From the NCBI GenBank assembly GCA_001566295.1, contig KQ964256.1, positions 434,001 through 498,000 on the forward strand: a stretch of 64,000 nt of DNA, written 5' to 3'. Both the position numbers and the translations under genes were made by a program. How positions within the stretch are numbered: the first letter of the stretch is position 1; the number at the start of each line of letters is the position of its first letter. Source of the stretch: Microdochium bolleyi. Taxonomy: Eukaryota > Ascomycota > Sordariomycetes > Xylariales > Microdochiaceae. This document shows, one piece after another, positions 11,482-22,128 of this stretch. Under the pieces are notes generated by a model. The model was given only the letters and a program-made list of their open reading frames with translations. It searched no databases and was not told the DNA's origin.

Positions 11482-12759
11482 TCACGACGCCTCATCGATG
11501 GCCCTCCCCAGCCCGCCGCCAACCCCGGGCCCACCGCCGTTTGCCTGCGTCCGCAGGTGCACGTCCCGCAGCCTGCCGACCCAGTGGCTCCGCAGGTGTG
11601 GCGTCATCTTGACGAACACCATGGCCTTGTTCTCGTCGGTGAGCGCCTTCTCGGCGATCTTGAGCTGCAGATCCGGGTCCTCATCTGGGAAGTCGCGGAA
11701 CAGGATCTCCACGGCCTGCTCCTGCCACTTTGGCGGCGGCGGATCAGGCCGGGACGAACGCAGGGCCTCAGCGAGGAGGATGAAGCACTCGTGCACGGAG
11801 GGGCTGCCGCCGCCGCTGCTGCTGGTGTTGAGCGCGAGGTTTTGGAAGGAGGGGTGTATTGGTTGTACACTCTGCGGCGTGGTGGCTGTGGCGGCGGCAT
11901 GTTGTGGTAGCAAGGATGTGGACGGTGCGCTGCCACCGAGCGTATTTGATGAGGAGGTTGGTGTCACACCAGAAAATCGCGGTGGCCGGCCACGGCGCTT
12001 CTGTAGCTGCTGCTGCTGCTGTGATATCTCGCCGCTCGGTCGCTTCCGGGCGAGCGAATTCGAGTTGACGTCGTCTGGTGGCGTCAGCACGCTGGACGCC
12101 ACCCCCGAAGACATGTTCATCCCTCCCATCGGCGCGACTACAGGCCCTGAAGACTGAAGGTGTTGTAGCGCGACGTGGTCCTGGCTTGCATCATGCACGA
12201 ACTGCGAGGCATCGTGCATCTGCGGGTCCAGCATCGAAGCATCGCCGTCTGCATCCCCCGACGCGCTCGTCTGCGTCTTGCGCCTGGGGCGCATGATGCG
12301 CTTCGGCGCGCCGCCGGATCCGATAACATCGGGGAAGAGAATCTCGAGGTACTCTTCGTGCTCGAAGGGCCTGCCCCTCAGGGCTTTCGAAAGCGGTTCC
12401 TTCTGGATGTGGCGCTTCCAGGCGTCGTCGGAGGCCGTGACGGTGCGGGTGGCCGGGTTGTAGAGGAACTCTGGGTCCTCGCGCAGGGAGCGCCAGAGGC
12501 GGAACTTTTTGCGGGCGTTGTCGGCCTTGTTGATGAGGTGGCTCTTCTCCGGGTAGGCGTTGTGCTTGTCGCGCAGAGCGAGGGCGGCGCGCTCCCACGC
12601 ACCGGCCTTGAAGCTCTGGTGCTCCTTGAAGCCGAGCTGGATCGACTCGCAGAGGGAACGGAAGAAGGTGTCCTCGTAGACCGAGTTCCAGGTGAAGCGC
12701 GGCGCCTTGCTGCGCGGCGTCGAGCCGGGCACGAGCGACTCGCCCTCGTCGTCGGACAT
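11482..12759 (-). CDS. Myb/SANT-like DNA-binding domain protein
   Basis: Likely nuclear regulator of 425 aa. From the ATG at 12759 (MSDDEGESL) the first 150 residues form a Myb/SANT-like trihelix domain of the kind found near transposases and in fungal regulators (FTWNSVYEDTF, GAWERAALALRDKH, KADNARKKFRLWR). A basic patch (RPRRKTQ) and a polyglutamine tract followed by the AT-hook KRRGRPPRF come next. The C-terminus has a helical segment (HECFILLAEAL and FRDFPDEDPDLQLKIAEKAL). The same frame stays open upstream to 13068, which would add 103 Ser/Pro-rich residues; the downstream start was chosen because the domain begins directly after it. No intron. Targets are unknown. Confidence 0.82.
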   Translation of the reverse strand: MSDDEGESLVPGSTPRSKAPRFTWNSVYEDTFFRSLCESIQLGFKEHQSFKAGAWERAALALRDKHNAYPEKSHLINKADNARKKFRLWRSLREDPEFLYNPATRTVTASDDAWKRHIQKEPLSKALRGRPFEHEEYLEILFPDVIGSGGAPKRIMRPRRKTQTSASGDADGDASMLDPQMHDASQFVHDASQDHVALQHLQSSGPVVAPMGGMNMSSGVASSVLTPPDDVNSNSLARKRPSGEISQQQQQLQKRRGRPPRFSGVTPTSSSNTLGGSAPSTSLLPQHAAATATTPQSVQPIHPSFQNLALNTSSSGGGSPSVHECFILLAEALRSSRPDPPPPKWQEQAVEILFRDFPDEDPDLQLKIAEKALTDENKAMVFVKMTPHLRSHWVGRLRDVHLRTQANGGGPGVGGGLGRAIDEAS

Positions 12760-13897
12760 GGTTCGGTCGGGGGCGGTTGGGTGCTCGTGCAGGCAGGCGA
12801 CGATTGGAAGCGGGTGGTTGTCTGGTACGACCGAGGTGGTCAGGACATCGGGATCGCGGGATGCTGGCGCAGTCGGATGCGCGCTGCTGTGTCGTCGTCG
12901 TGGCGAGGGCGAGGGGAACGTTGGAGGAGGTTGGCCATGACGCGAATCCGGCGTGGTGGGACTTTGACGCATTGCGGCCCGCTGCAGTAATCCAAAGGCT
13001 GATGCCGAGCGCAGCCGACGCTGCGGCTGAGCCCAACCGACACACAGTGAGCGACACAGTGTACTCACCCATCATTTGGCACTCACCATGAACGAAATGC
13101 CAACGAGTCGGAATCGACATGTACCTAAGGTACCTCAGGGAATTATACACGTGGTAGTTGCCGTGCCACAACTGCACGGCTGCATGGTCTCACGGGGAAC
13201 AGCGAAGGGCGTGACGTGCTTCTATTGGCACATTTATGACCACTGTCTTGTGAATGAGAACCCAACAGTCCAATGGCCAGGCTGCAGGAATGGCTAACAC
13301 GTAGTTGCCGCATGTGAGCAACGATATGACATGTGCCAGACCCTAACATCGAGTGGATCTTTTTATTTTTATCCTTGCCTTTGAGCTTCAATCACTGGAT
13401 AGCGTGCTTGTCGTTTCATTCTGGATCGATCTCCATCGTGTGATGCGTGTGAAGTATCTGGCTGGATCAGGTCAAGTGGTGGTCGTAAGCAACATTCATT
13501 CTGCCACGCAGTCTTATTGTCACGGAGAACGATAGCACGATCATCGGCGTGTTGGTCAGGCTCTCTTCGTCCTCTCGCTCTCGCGGGATTGGCGGACATA
13601 AGAGTGACCAATCTGGCGATGCTGACCGTACGGATTACGTTGGCCACGCCTGCCCCGCGACGTGCAACCGAGTCCCGTCCCACACAAACAGATGGGCCCA
13701 CCACCAACCAACCCGCAAGGCCGCGGCTCTGTCGTCTGACGGCTCATCCTTCATGTGCGCATCGCTCATAATCGTTTCGTTGCCCGAGCCCGCCACGGCC
13801 GCTCACTTGCTCTCGTCTGTCTTTTCTTGCCTCAATCCACATTCCACCACGCTCTTTCCTCAATCATCTGTGTAGCGCGACGCAACGAGCACTCGCC
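12760..13897. other. Divergent promoter region
   Basis: The 5' flanks of the Myb/SANT-like gene (minus) and the small membrane protein gene (plus). The part to 13068 is an open extension of the Myb frame. No other gene is visible. Confidence 0.55.
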
Positions 13898-14495
13898 ATG
13901 GCGTCCGGCCTCTTCTTCGACCCCACGGTCCTCCTGCGCGTCGCGCCCCTCATCACGTCCACCATGGCGATGCGCTTCTCGCACGACCAGTACTTCATGC
14001 TGAGCGCCCTGCTCGCCGACGAGCACCGCAACCGTGCCAACGACCTCGTGCCCTCGTACTTCCGCGCCTTCTTCTCCGCGGGGATCTGGGACATTGCCGC
14101 CCTCTACACCCTCTCCACGGCAACAGGTCTGGCCAACGTGCTCGGCGTCGGCGGTGCTGGCATCGCAGCGGTCTCCCCAGGTGCGGCGAGGAGCTGGTAC
14201 ATTGCCGGCACGGCGCTGGCCGTCATGCACATGGCGTTTGTGCCTAAGATCAGTGAGCTTCTGACCACCAGTCTAGCACCCCGACGGCCACTATGCACAT
14301 TTGCTGACATCCCCTGACCTGTTTACAGTGTGGCCTGTGGACGCGCTTCTCAAGGACGAGCCCAAAGGCCATGGCAACGAGAACCTGCACGAGTGGCTGA
14401 GCATCCACCAGGTGCGTTCCTGGTGCGCCGACATCCCCGCGTGGGCGTGCTTCGTGGTTGCGTGCATGCACTCTCTCCGGGCTGTGTCAAGCTAG
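13898..14495 (+). CDS. Small conserved integral membrane protein
   Basis: Two exons, 13898..14252 and 14329..14495, joined across a 76-bp GTGAGC...ACAG intron in phase 1, give 173 aa. The protein is hydrophobic with about four membrane segments (near FDPTVLLRVAPLI, FFSAGIWDIAALYTL, WYIAGTALAVMHMAF and IPAWACFVVACMHSL) and a conserved-looking middle (SHDQYFMLSALLADEHRNRA). The closing motif after the intron (NLHEWLSIHQVRSW) resembles a fungal family of unnamed integral membrane proteins. No catalytic motif is seen and the function is unknown. The sulfotransferase-like gene follows on the same strand 0.6 kb downstream. Confidence 0.8.
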
Positions 14496-15116
14496 AACCC
14501 AGCCCGAAGTGTCGAGTTCGCGCAAGTGTAATGATAGGCATGATAATGTAGAAGAGAAATAACGCTATCCAACGTCCAAGAACCGATTTCATTGTAGATC
14601 TCCAAGGGGACTCAACCCGTTGGCCAAGTGCCCTAATACACAACGGCGAAGTCCCAGCAAGCTTATGTCCGAGGCATGACGAGCCACTGCAGAGCTCCGG
14701 ACCTGCATTTCAGGCTCCAAGTCAGCATAGCCTCGGATCGTGTGGAGCACTGGAGATGTCTTTGTGGCAAGTGCCAGGTGTCTCGTCTATGCGTTCTCGG
14801 ACCCGACCCTTGTGCCCCGCGACATGCGAGATCCCGGAGTTCGACTGTGTAGCGTATGGTTCCTGGCACTAACCAACGTGGCCTAGACAGGGGCCCGTGA
14901 TCGCAAGGGCCGTGGCGCAAAGTATAAAACAAGACGGGCAACCCACTTTGGTCCCCAGCCATCAATTAATCACACAATCACCGCCAGTCAGTCAAGTCAG
15001 ACACGATTACGGAAGTTGAGGTAGCACTAGGGAGCCGTCATCACGTCTGCTGCATCTGTTTCCGTATCCAGAAGACAACCACCAAAGACACACCACGGAG
15101 CCACCAGGGGCCGACG
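14496..15116. other. Intergenic with promoter of the sulfotransferase-like gene
   Basis: No gene seen. It contains the TATAAAA described separately. Confidence 0.55.
14923..14929 (+). promoter_or_regulatory. Probable TATA box of the sulfotransferase-like gene
   Basis: TATAAAA about 190 bases before the start at 15117, at a plausible distance for a leader of some 150 bases. Confidence 0.5.
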
Positions 15117-15980
15117 ATGTCCAAGGACCAGCCCAAGAAGGGCGGCCCGGGCCTGCAGATCATTCACGCGAGCCTCTTCCGCATGGGCACCAAGTCCATG
15201 GCCACGGCGTTCCAGATGCTCGGGTACAGAGTGCACCACGGGCTCATCGACAAGATGCTGGACTCGCCGTGGACGCTGCTTGAGCGTGCTGCCGAGGCGA
15301 CATACCCATCTCTCCATATCTCGTCGACATTATCACCCTCGCCGCCGCCGAAACACACCCGCGCCGACTGGGACGCCCTCTGGGGCAACACCTACGACGT
15401 CGCGACGGACCTCGCGTGCCCGTTCACGCACGAGCTCGTCGCGGCGTACCCGTCCGCGAAAGTCGTCATCGTCCAGCGGCCCTTTGACGCATGGTGGCCG
15501 TCATTCGCCTCGCAGATGCGCGACACCGCGCTGCCCCACCCGCAGGCCACGGCCGCGAGCTACGTGCTGTGGTACTTGATGCGCTGCCGGGCCGGGTTCG
15601 CCGTGCGCAAGATGCTGGGTGGCATGTTCGACGTGCCGGTAGGAAAGGGGGGCGCGGAGGCGCTGGATGAGGAGTGCGCGAGGAGGGTGTATGACGAGTT
15701 CTTTGCGCGGGTGAGGAGGGAGGTCCCCGCGGAGAGGAGGCTCGAGTTCGATCCCGCCACGGACGGGTGGGAGCCGCTGTGCGAGTTCCTGGGCGTGCCG
15801 GTGCCGAGAGGGCAGGACGGGGAGGGGGAGGTGGTGCCGTTCCCGTATGTGAATACCCGCAAGTCGCACCAGGAGGAGACGGCGAGGAGAAGGAGGATGA
15901 TACTGATGCCCGTGCTCCAAGGTGGGCTGGCGGTCGCGGTGGTGGTGGGCGGCGTCGCGGCCGCGTGGTCGATGCGGTAG
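15117..15980 (+). CDS. Sulfotransferase-like P-loop protein with C-terminal membrane anchor
   Basis: An intronless 287-aa ORF of the fungal family often labelled P-loop NTPase or sulfotransferase (Sulfotransfer_4 type). The N-terminus aligns with the phosphate-binding loop (IHASLFRMGTKSMATAFQML, residues 15-34), though the glycine-rich start of the loop is degenerate. Other landmarks are the MLDSPW and GNTYDVATDLACPF segments, a nucleotide-binding-type strand with Arg (VVIVQRPFDAWWPSF) and the closing FVN-type motif (FPYVNTRKSHQEE). A hydrophobic tail (LQGGLAVAVVVGGVAAAW) suggests a tail-anchored membrane protein. True sulfotransferases use PAPS; whether this family does is not established. 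The neighbouring P450 gene is 1 kb downstream on the same strand. Confidence 0.82.
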   Translation: MSKDQPKKGGPGLQIIHASLFRMGTKSMATAFQMLGYRVHHGLIDKMLDSPWTLLERAAEATYPSLHISSTLSPSPPPKHTRADWDALWGNTYDVATDLACPFTHELVAAYPSAKVVIVQRPFDAWWPSFASQMRDTALPHPQATAASYVLWYLMRCRAGFAVRKMLGGMFDVPVGKGGAEALDEECARRVYDEFFARVRREVPAERRLEFDPATDGWEPLCEFLGVPVPRGQDGEGEVVPFPYVNTRKSHQEETARRRRMILMPVLQGGLAVAVVVGGVAAAWSMR

Positions 15981-16994
15981 AGAGGTTGTGGAAGATGCCG
16001 AACGACGTGTTGGGGTGGCAGGTTTCATGGACAGTGGTTGTTGGTTCCTTACTTGATAGATGGCCTCGTTATGACCAAAATACATGCAAGGTAGCTGCGG
16101 AGGTTGGACAGTCAACATTCACCAAACAGACGAGGCTAATCGGTATGCATAGAACCCGAGGACAAGTGGGCTCAAGGCGGTACCAGCAGTAGTAGTATCA
16201 GTAGTGCTAGTGATGAAAAGGATACCAATGGCCGGGTGTGTTAGCCCTGCTAAATGTCTCCGCTGACAAACACATGACCAGACTATTTCAGCAGCTTTCA
16301 CGAAGCAACAGAGTGTAGACAAAGCCGGGTGCGTAGTATTGAGGCCTCTCCGCAGAACCAACCATCATATATGACCTAGCATCCCTTAAGTCTACACATT
16401 GAGGAGAAAATCGAAACTGCAGGCTCCATTTTTCATGAGAGGCGATCTTGCACTCGCAGCTTGTCCCAAGCCTGTGCCAGCGGGAGAGTATAGGCTGACT
16501 AAGGTGGGCGCTAATAGTTTGCTGCCGCCATTGTCCCGTCACGTAGGACAGCCTGCCAGGGTTGCTCGTTCCCGGCAACCAATGGACACTACTTTTAAGG
16601 TACTTGCCTGCCGCAAACCTGCCGATCTGCACAGGTCTTGGCCGATGCGGTCAGCCTGCAAGCGGGTTCCGTTCCAGAATTCCGTATCGGCGAATCAGGC
16701 TGCACCAGGCCGTTCAGAATGCGACCCTGGGCGACAATAGGGTTTCCGGGGACCAATGTCGTAATGCACTTTTGTAGTGCGGCGGGCGGGGGATCTTCCG
16801 ACTGATAAATCCGTGTGCACAGCCACTGCTACGTGTCGTCTTCCTCCATCCTGCTTGCTTCTTGCACTCCTGCTTGTCCTTGTCTGGGTATCACGAAGCC
16901 CGCCGGCAAACACCTGGCCTGTTGTGCTGCAGGATCCTAGCTACGCCTGTCGCCAAAGGCAAAGGACGACTCTACTTGCTCGTGCTTGCCCGCC
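15981..16994. other. Intergenic, no gene seen
   Basis: The 3' flank of the sulfotransferase-like gene and the promoter of the P450. Short frames only. Confidence 0.55.
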
Positions 16995-18886
16995 ATGGCT
17001 ATTGAGGGCATCGCGGGGCTACTGGCCTCTTGGCGATCGACCGTGCAGATTCTCCTGTCGGTGCGTGCGATATATCTCATTTTCCTCGATCTGTGCCCTG
17101 GCGCGAGCCACAAGCTGCAATGCCCATGAGCTAACTCCGTCTATTTGCTTGCAGGCCATCTCCGGCACAATCATCGTCAAAGTCATCTACAACATCTATT
17201 TCCACCCGCTCGCATCGTTCCCGGGGCCGCTTGCGCGCAAGGCAACCCGGCTGCCATGGACGATATCGATGATGCGGGGTCAATGTCCGTACGCGGTCGA
17301 GGAGCTGCACCAGAAGTACGGGCCTGTCGTGCGGATCGCACCAGGGGAGCTGTCCTTCCAGGACGCCCGGGTCTGGCATGACATCATGGGCGGCGGTAAC
17401 AGCGACATTCCAAAGTGGTAAGACTCGCTTGTCTTTTGCTCCTGTCCCGTGTTGGCTAAACACAGCTTCAGGGAGGGCATGTACGGCGTCCCAAAGTTCA
17501 TCCCGCCACACATACAAAACACCATCAACAAGGACCACCACCGCATGCTGCGCAAGGCGCTCTCTCCGGGCTTTTCGGAATCCTCGCTACGCGCGCAAGA
17601 GCCCCTGCTGCAGCAGTACATCACGACGCTCATCAACCGGCTCAGTGAAGAAGACGCGCCCGACAATGCGACATCTGGCCAGAAAAGAGGCCGCGTGGTG
17701 AACCTGGAGATGTGGTACCGTTTCCTCGTTCTTGACATCATCTGCGACCTCGCGCTGGGCGAGTCGCTAGGCTGCCTCACCAGCGACACCGTCCACCCCT
17801 GGATCAGCACCCTGCAGTCCGCAGGCGGCGCGATGAAGGCTCTCGTAGCGATCAACATGTACCCGACCCTCGCGGCCACGCTCAACTGGCTCATCGGCGA
17901 CCAGGCCAAGACCACGGCCGCCGAGTACGCCGAGCTCCTCCGACCGGCCATCGAGCGGCGGCTCGAGCAGGGCGACGCGCGCCAGGACCTCGTGAACCCG
18001 CTGATCAAGCTGCAGAACAAGGCCAAGACGGAGCGGCTCAAGGACCCGAGCGCGACCGCCATCGACGACAAGGCCGCGCTCGACGACATGCTCACCAACG
18101 CGCAGACCATCATCGGCGCCGGCGGCGACACCACTGCGACGACGCTCGCGGCGGTGACTTCGCTGCTCATCGACAACCCGCCGGCGCTCGAGCGGGTGCA
18201 GAAGGAGGTCCGCGGATCGTTTGCGACCGAGGCGGACATCACTGCCACCGACGTCAGCAGGAAGCTGCCGTACATGCGCGCATGCATCGACGAGGCACTG
18301 AGGCTGTTTCCGACCACTGGTGCGCCTTCGATGAGGAAGACGGACCAGGTGACGAATATCTGCGGGACTGCTGTCCCGAAGGATGTAAGTGCCTCTGTTC
18401 AGACATTACCGTATCAGTGCACTGACTGTCTTGGCGAAATACCATAGACCATCGTCGGCATCTGGACCTGGGGTCTCTTCCGCACACCCAAGTTCTGGAC
18501 GGCTCCGGAAGAGTTCCACCCAGAGCGCTGGCTCGGCGAGGAGGCACGCTTCAAGGATGACCCCCTCGAATTGTGCAAGCCCTTCTTCACGGGCTCCCGC
18601 GACTGCATCGGACAGAAGTATGTGAAATTACGGCGGCCAGAGCGACACGACCTCCCCCCCCTTTCAGATTGCATCTCATGAGCATTTTAGGTGAACGGAC
18701 CACTGACGATATTCCTTTTTGTATAGTCTTGCCGTCCTGGAGCTGCGTCTCGTCCTGGCGAGGATGATTTACAACTTTGACTTTGAGTATGCGGACGAGG
18801 ACTCGCGGGAGTGGACGAAGAAGCAGGTCCACGCCTTTATTGTGTGGAATAAGTCGCCGCTGAACGTCCGGCTGCTTCCTCGGTAA
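16995..18886 (+). CDS. Cytochrome P450 monooxygenase (CYP65-like)
   Basis: Five exons: 16995..17060, 17155..17417, 17466..18384, 18448..18617 and 18727..18886, giving 525 aa. An alternative acceptor six bases downstream of 17466 keeps the frame. The N-terminus is a membrane anchor (TVQILLSAISGTIIVKVIYN) followed by the proline-rich hinge FPGPL. Further motifs are WxxxR-type substrate-region helices, the I-helix GAGGDTTATT, the K-helix ExxR in DEALRLFP, the PERW box, and the heme loop FFTGSRDCIG with the ligand Cys469. The layout matches the ER-bound CYP65 and related clans (isotrichodermin hydroxylase-like), which oxidise small hydrophobic metabolites. The substrate is unknown, and no polyketide or terpene synthase lies in the window. 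Confidence 0.93.
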
Positions 18887-19177
18887 AACCTTTGATGATC
18901 CAGGGGTGCAGCCAACAAACTAGGGAGTATACGGCCAAGTATAGAGTAGAAGCGCACAAAGATTGGTCATCGGTTTAGCCAGCATACTATTTCTTCGTAC
19001 CGTCTGTTGACTATTGAGAGTCGTTCCCTCAACCAGTGAAGTCCCAAATGTCTATCACAGGATAGAGACCTTAGTTGAATGTCTTCAATCTACTTTCAGC
19101 TGAAGAACTAGGCACTAGGCTCACAAATTATTACACAAACTTGTCCCGCTCCTCCCCAAGAAGTCAACCTGAAAGAC

Positions 19178-19839
19178 CTAGACCTTGCGGATATCCACAA
19201 TCAAGTCGCCGTTGCCCCACGCCTCATTGGCGCCCTTGACGAACTTGACGCCGTCGGCAGCGACCCTGGTGCAGCGGTCCATGATGGCGCCAGCGGCACG
19301 GGCGACGTTCGCGCTGTGTGAGAGCCACGGAATCGAGATTAGCATTGTACAGCGTCCTGAGAAACCAGCTTCTTTTCTTTTCTCTTTTTGTTTGTGTGGG
19401 GGAAAGGGGGGGATGGGGGGAAATAGTTGGACGGACGGCGGCCGAGTCGGAGGAGAAAACATACCAGCTCGAGGTAGCTCCGTTCTTGCCCTGCTTCGAC
19501 AGCCCCGTGATCTGTGTCGAGCCGCGGCGGCAGAAGCTCACGCCGCTGATGGACGAGACGCAGGCCTGGTTGCCGAGACCGGCGAGGTAGTTGATGCACG
19601 CGGCGGCTTCGTCAGCCTATGTCACATGCCGAGCCTCCTGAATTTAGCTACATGGCCCCTTTGGAATTCGCCGATGGCAATGAGGTAGATAATCAGCCGG
19701 AACGGAAACGTACGTGGCCGAAGGATGGGGCGCCGAGGTCATCTCTGCAGGTCAGGTCGCGGGCCTCAATGGCCGGGACCGCGCTGGCGACGGCCGCGAG
19801 GCCGAGGACGACGGGTAGAGCGGCGGCGAAGTTGACCAT
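19178..19839 (-). CDS. Secreted six-cysteine protein (137 aa)
   Basis: Three exons (19839..19714, 19616..19465, 19313..19178) with GT-AG introns in phases 0 and 2 give 137 aa. Residues 1-20 are a signal peptide (MVNFAAALPVVLGLAAVASA), followed by the short pro-like stretch VPAIEAR. The mature part has six cysteines (LTCRDD, ACINY, ACVSS, FCRRG, SCANV, RCTRV) and ends with a GNGDLIVDIRKV tail. It is a small extracellular protein of the kind widespread in plant-associated and saprotrophic fungi; no function can be assigned. A decayed paralogue lies at 29.3-29.8 kb. TATAAG at 19968-19973 sits 130 bases upstream. It is convergent with the P450 gene. Confidence 0.87.
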
Positions 19840-19967
19840 TGTGAGTGGTTTCAAGGTTGGGATGAAGGTGTAGTGGTGATAATTAGACTCTGTGAGAGTG
19901 GAAGAGGATGGAGAGCTAGTGATAGAGATGAGGTGAGAAGACCGATCCGCACGGGCAGCTGGCACTT

Positions 19968-19973
19968 CTTATA
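19968..19973 (-). promoter_or_regulatory. Probable TATA box of the six-cysteine secreted protein gene
   Basis: TATAAG on the minus strand about 130 bases before the ATG at 19839. Confidence 0.45.
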
Positions 19974-22128
19974 CAGATTCTTTGGTAGCTGAGATTTCCG
20001 ACGCGGCTTACAAGGAGAGCCTTTCCCCGTATACTAAGGGCTGCCCATGAAGCGGTCAAGCATTGCTCTCCACAAGGTTGACTTCCAGCACGGGATGAGC
20101 CAGGAAGAGTGGACGATGTGGTCCCTGCCGGCTCCTCTGGTTGTCTACCCGCGAACATGGTGGGTTTTCGAGATCTGTAAAGAGAAAAACTGCCTGAAAT
20201 AGACAGGCCGAGAAGGACCGAAGACAAAGCTTATCCTCGATGTGCTGCTACCAGACCTGCGGATGTGGCAGCCGTTGCAGCCTGCCCCGAGGTGCGGATG
20301 TGGGTGCCGCCGGCCAGTTCCACAGGACTTTGTGGATATTCCCGCTCATCCGCGAGCCTGTCCCCGGGCGGTGTCCTGCGGTTGCAAGATCTTTTTGCTC
20401 GATCTGTGACATAATATCCGGAAGCACTGGAGCTCTTCGATTGTGAAAACTGGATTCTCGGCGTCCGGGGGTGCTGGTAGCCCGGTTGCGACCACGGACG
20501 TCGGCGAGCGGTCTACTAGGCGATTGGCGGATCGCGTCCACAAATGGCAGATGCGCTGTTCAACCTGCATTGATCCGAAGGAGACCCCTGGCCTCCCTAC
20601 CTACTGGATAATTACGCGTAGCAGGTGGGCACCGCTAAGGCTAGACGCTGCCACGTTGGCGATGCCAGGACATGGCGGTCCCACTCGGTGATCCAGGGTC
20701 TGGATTTCAACCGAGCACGCGATTGAGCATCGTTTGTGCATCCCGACGGCCTTCCAAGACCGATAGCAACACTCGTCGATGATTAACGACACATGGCTAA
20801 CTTTGAAGGGAACACAGTGCTAGTACGCCAGTGAAGCTCAAGCCTGAGGGCTTCACCTTGAAGATACTGTTACTGCCCATCACGGTAGCACGAGCAAAGT
20901 CAGGCCTTCTGACAGCGGGTACAAACCCACCTATACCCACCGAGCGGGCATGCATCAGGGGCAAGGGCACCGCCGGGCCGCAGAGGGCTTTCGTGTTAGC
21001 CATGTAAGCACTTGTTTACTGATGATGTTGGTGGCCTGCCCTTTTGAGCGTCCGTCTCCGATGTTCTTGCTAAGAGAGATTGCTGTTATTAAGTGCACAC
21101 GCAACGTGGACTGCCTCTGCTGTGGCCCGACCCACAGTGCTCAGAGGGCAAGGAGCAGGCTATCTTGTCTATAAGATCTAGCTTCCCCGTGCGTTCTTGT
21201 ATCGCGAGATGTCAGACTTGGTGCGCTCTGGCCGAGAAGACCTGGTTTCCACCTCATCGTCAATACTCTTTTTTCCGGCATTCCCTTCACCATGACTTCG
21301 AACGCTCCATTGCAGATCGCATACACTTTCTCTCATGAAAAGTTAATCATTGCCCTTCCTTCCTCCCATGGGATAGAAAAGATCCTAATACAGGTGGCCT
21401 TGGGCAAGCTGAAGTCGAGGGGGCCCTGACAGTGTATACATGGACAATATCGCTTGCAAAGACACGGAAAGTACCATCACACCACATCGGCTGCCTCTTT
21501 CACAGTCACCTTCTCTTCTCTAGAAATCCTCACTTCCCACCATCCATCACAGAGGTGCTACAGATCAATCTCGGAAATGTGGCGAAGTTCCTTACCCGAG
21601 GCTCGCCGTGGCAGCCTTACACCGCAGGTTCACTCTTTTACGCTACATGAGGTGTCTCGTTAACAGTCGTGCACCAAGGGTATTTATGTTGGTACCGGCA
21701 CAGCATGACTTTCCATGGAGCGTCAACACAGACACATATGAGATGGAGGACCTTGCTTCCCAGGCCATATACAGAGAAACAAAGACACAAAACATCACCA
21801 ACGCTGGGAGGGACAAAGAAGTCTCGGCATGTCCATAGCATCTGCCAGGAACAGTATATTTCCTTGAGGGGTTTTTATGTGTACAAGCCACTGGGACTAT
21901 GAGCGCTAAAGCTAAGAAGTGAAGAACTGCGACGGCAGTTTGGGTTGCTGATTGCAACAATAAAGTGTTATGTACAATGAACGGAAGGCACCGACGGCTC
22001 CGGAGTTGCCCAAGCGGGCTCAGAGATGGTGGGTGATTGGCGGACTAGCCAGTAGATGGGACAGTGTGGGAGCGGCGGTCAAGGGCGCTCGACGATCGAG
22101 GCGAGACTAGGTATCATACTCTGCGCTT
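19974..22128. other. No supportable gene
   Basis: Short frames on both strands without motifs, introns or signal peptides that would make a gene model. It separates the six-cysteine protein gene from the 3' end of the AA9 gene. Confidence 0.55.

Noticed and set aside
12191..13177. 328-codon minus-strand frame over the Myb/SANT-like gene
   Set aside because: Out-of-frame shadow, Arg/Pro-rich, no domain.
20797..21003. 68-codon minus-strand frame with a smooth, protein-like sequence
   Set aside because: No start context, no homologous motif and no neighbouring exon could be found.
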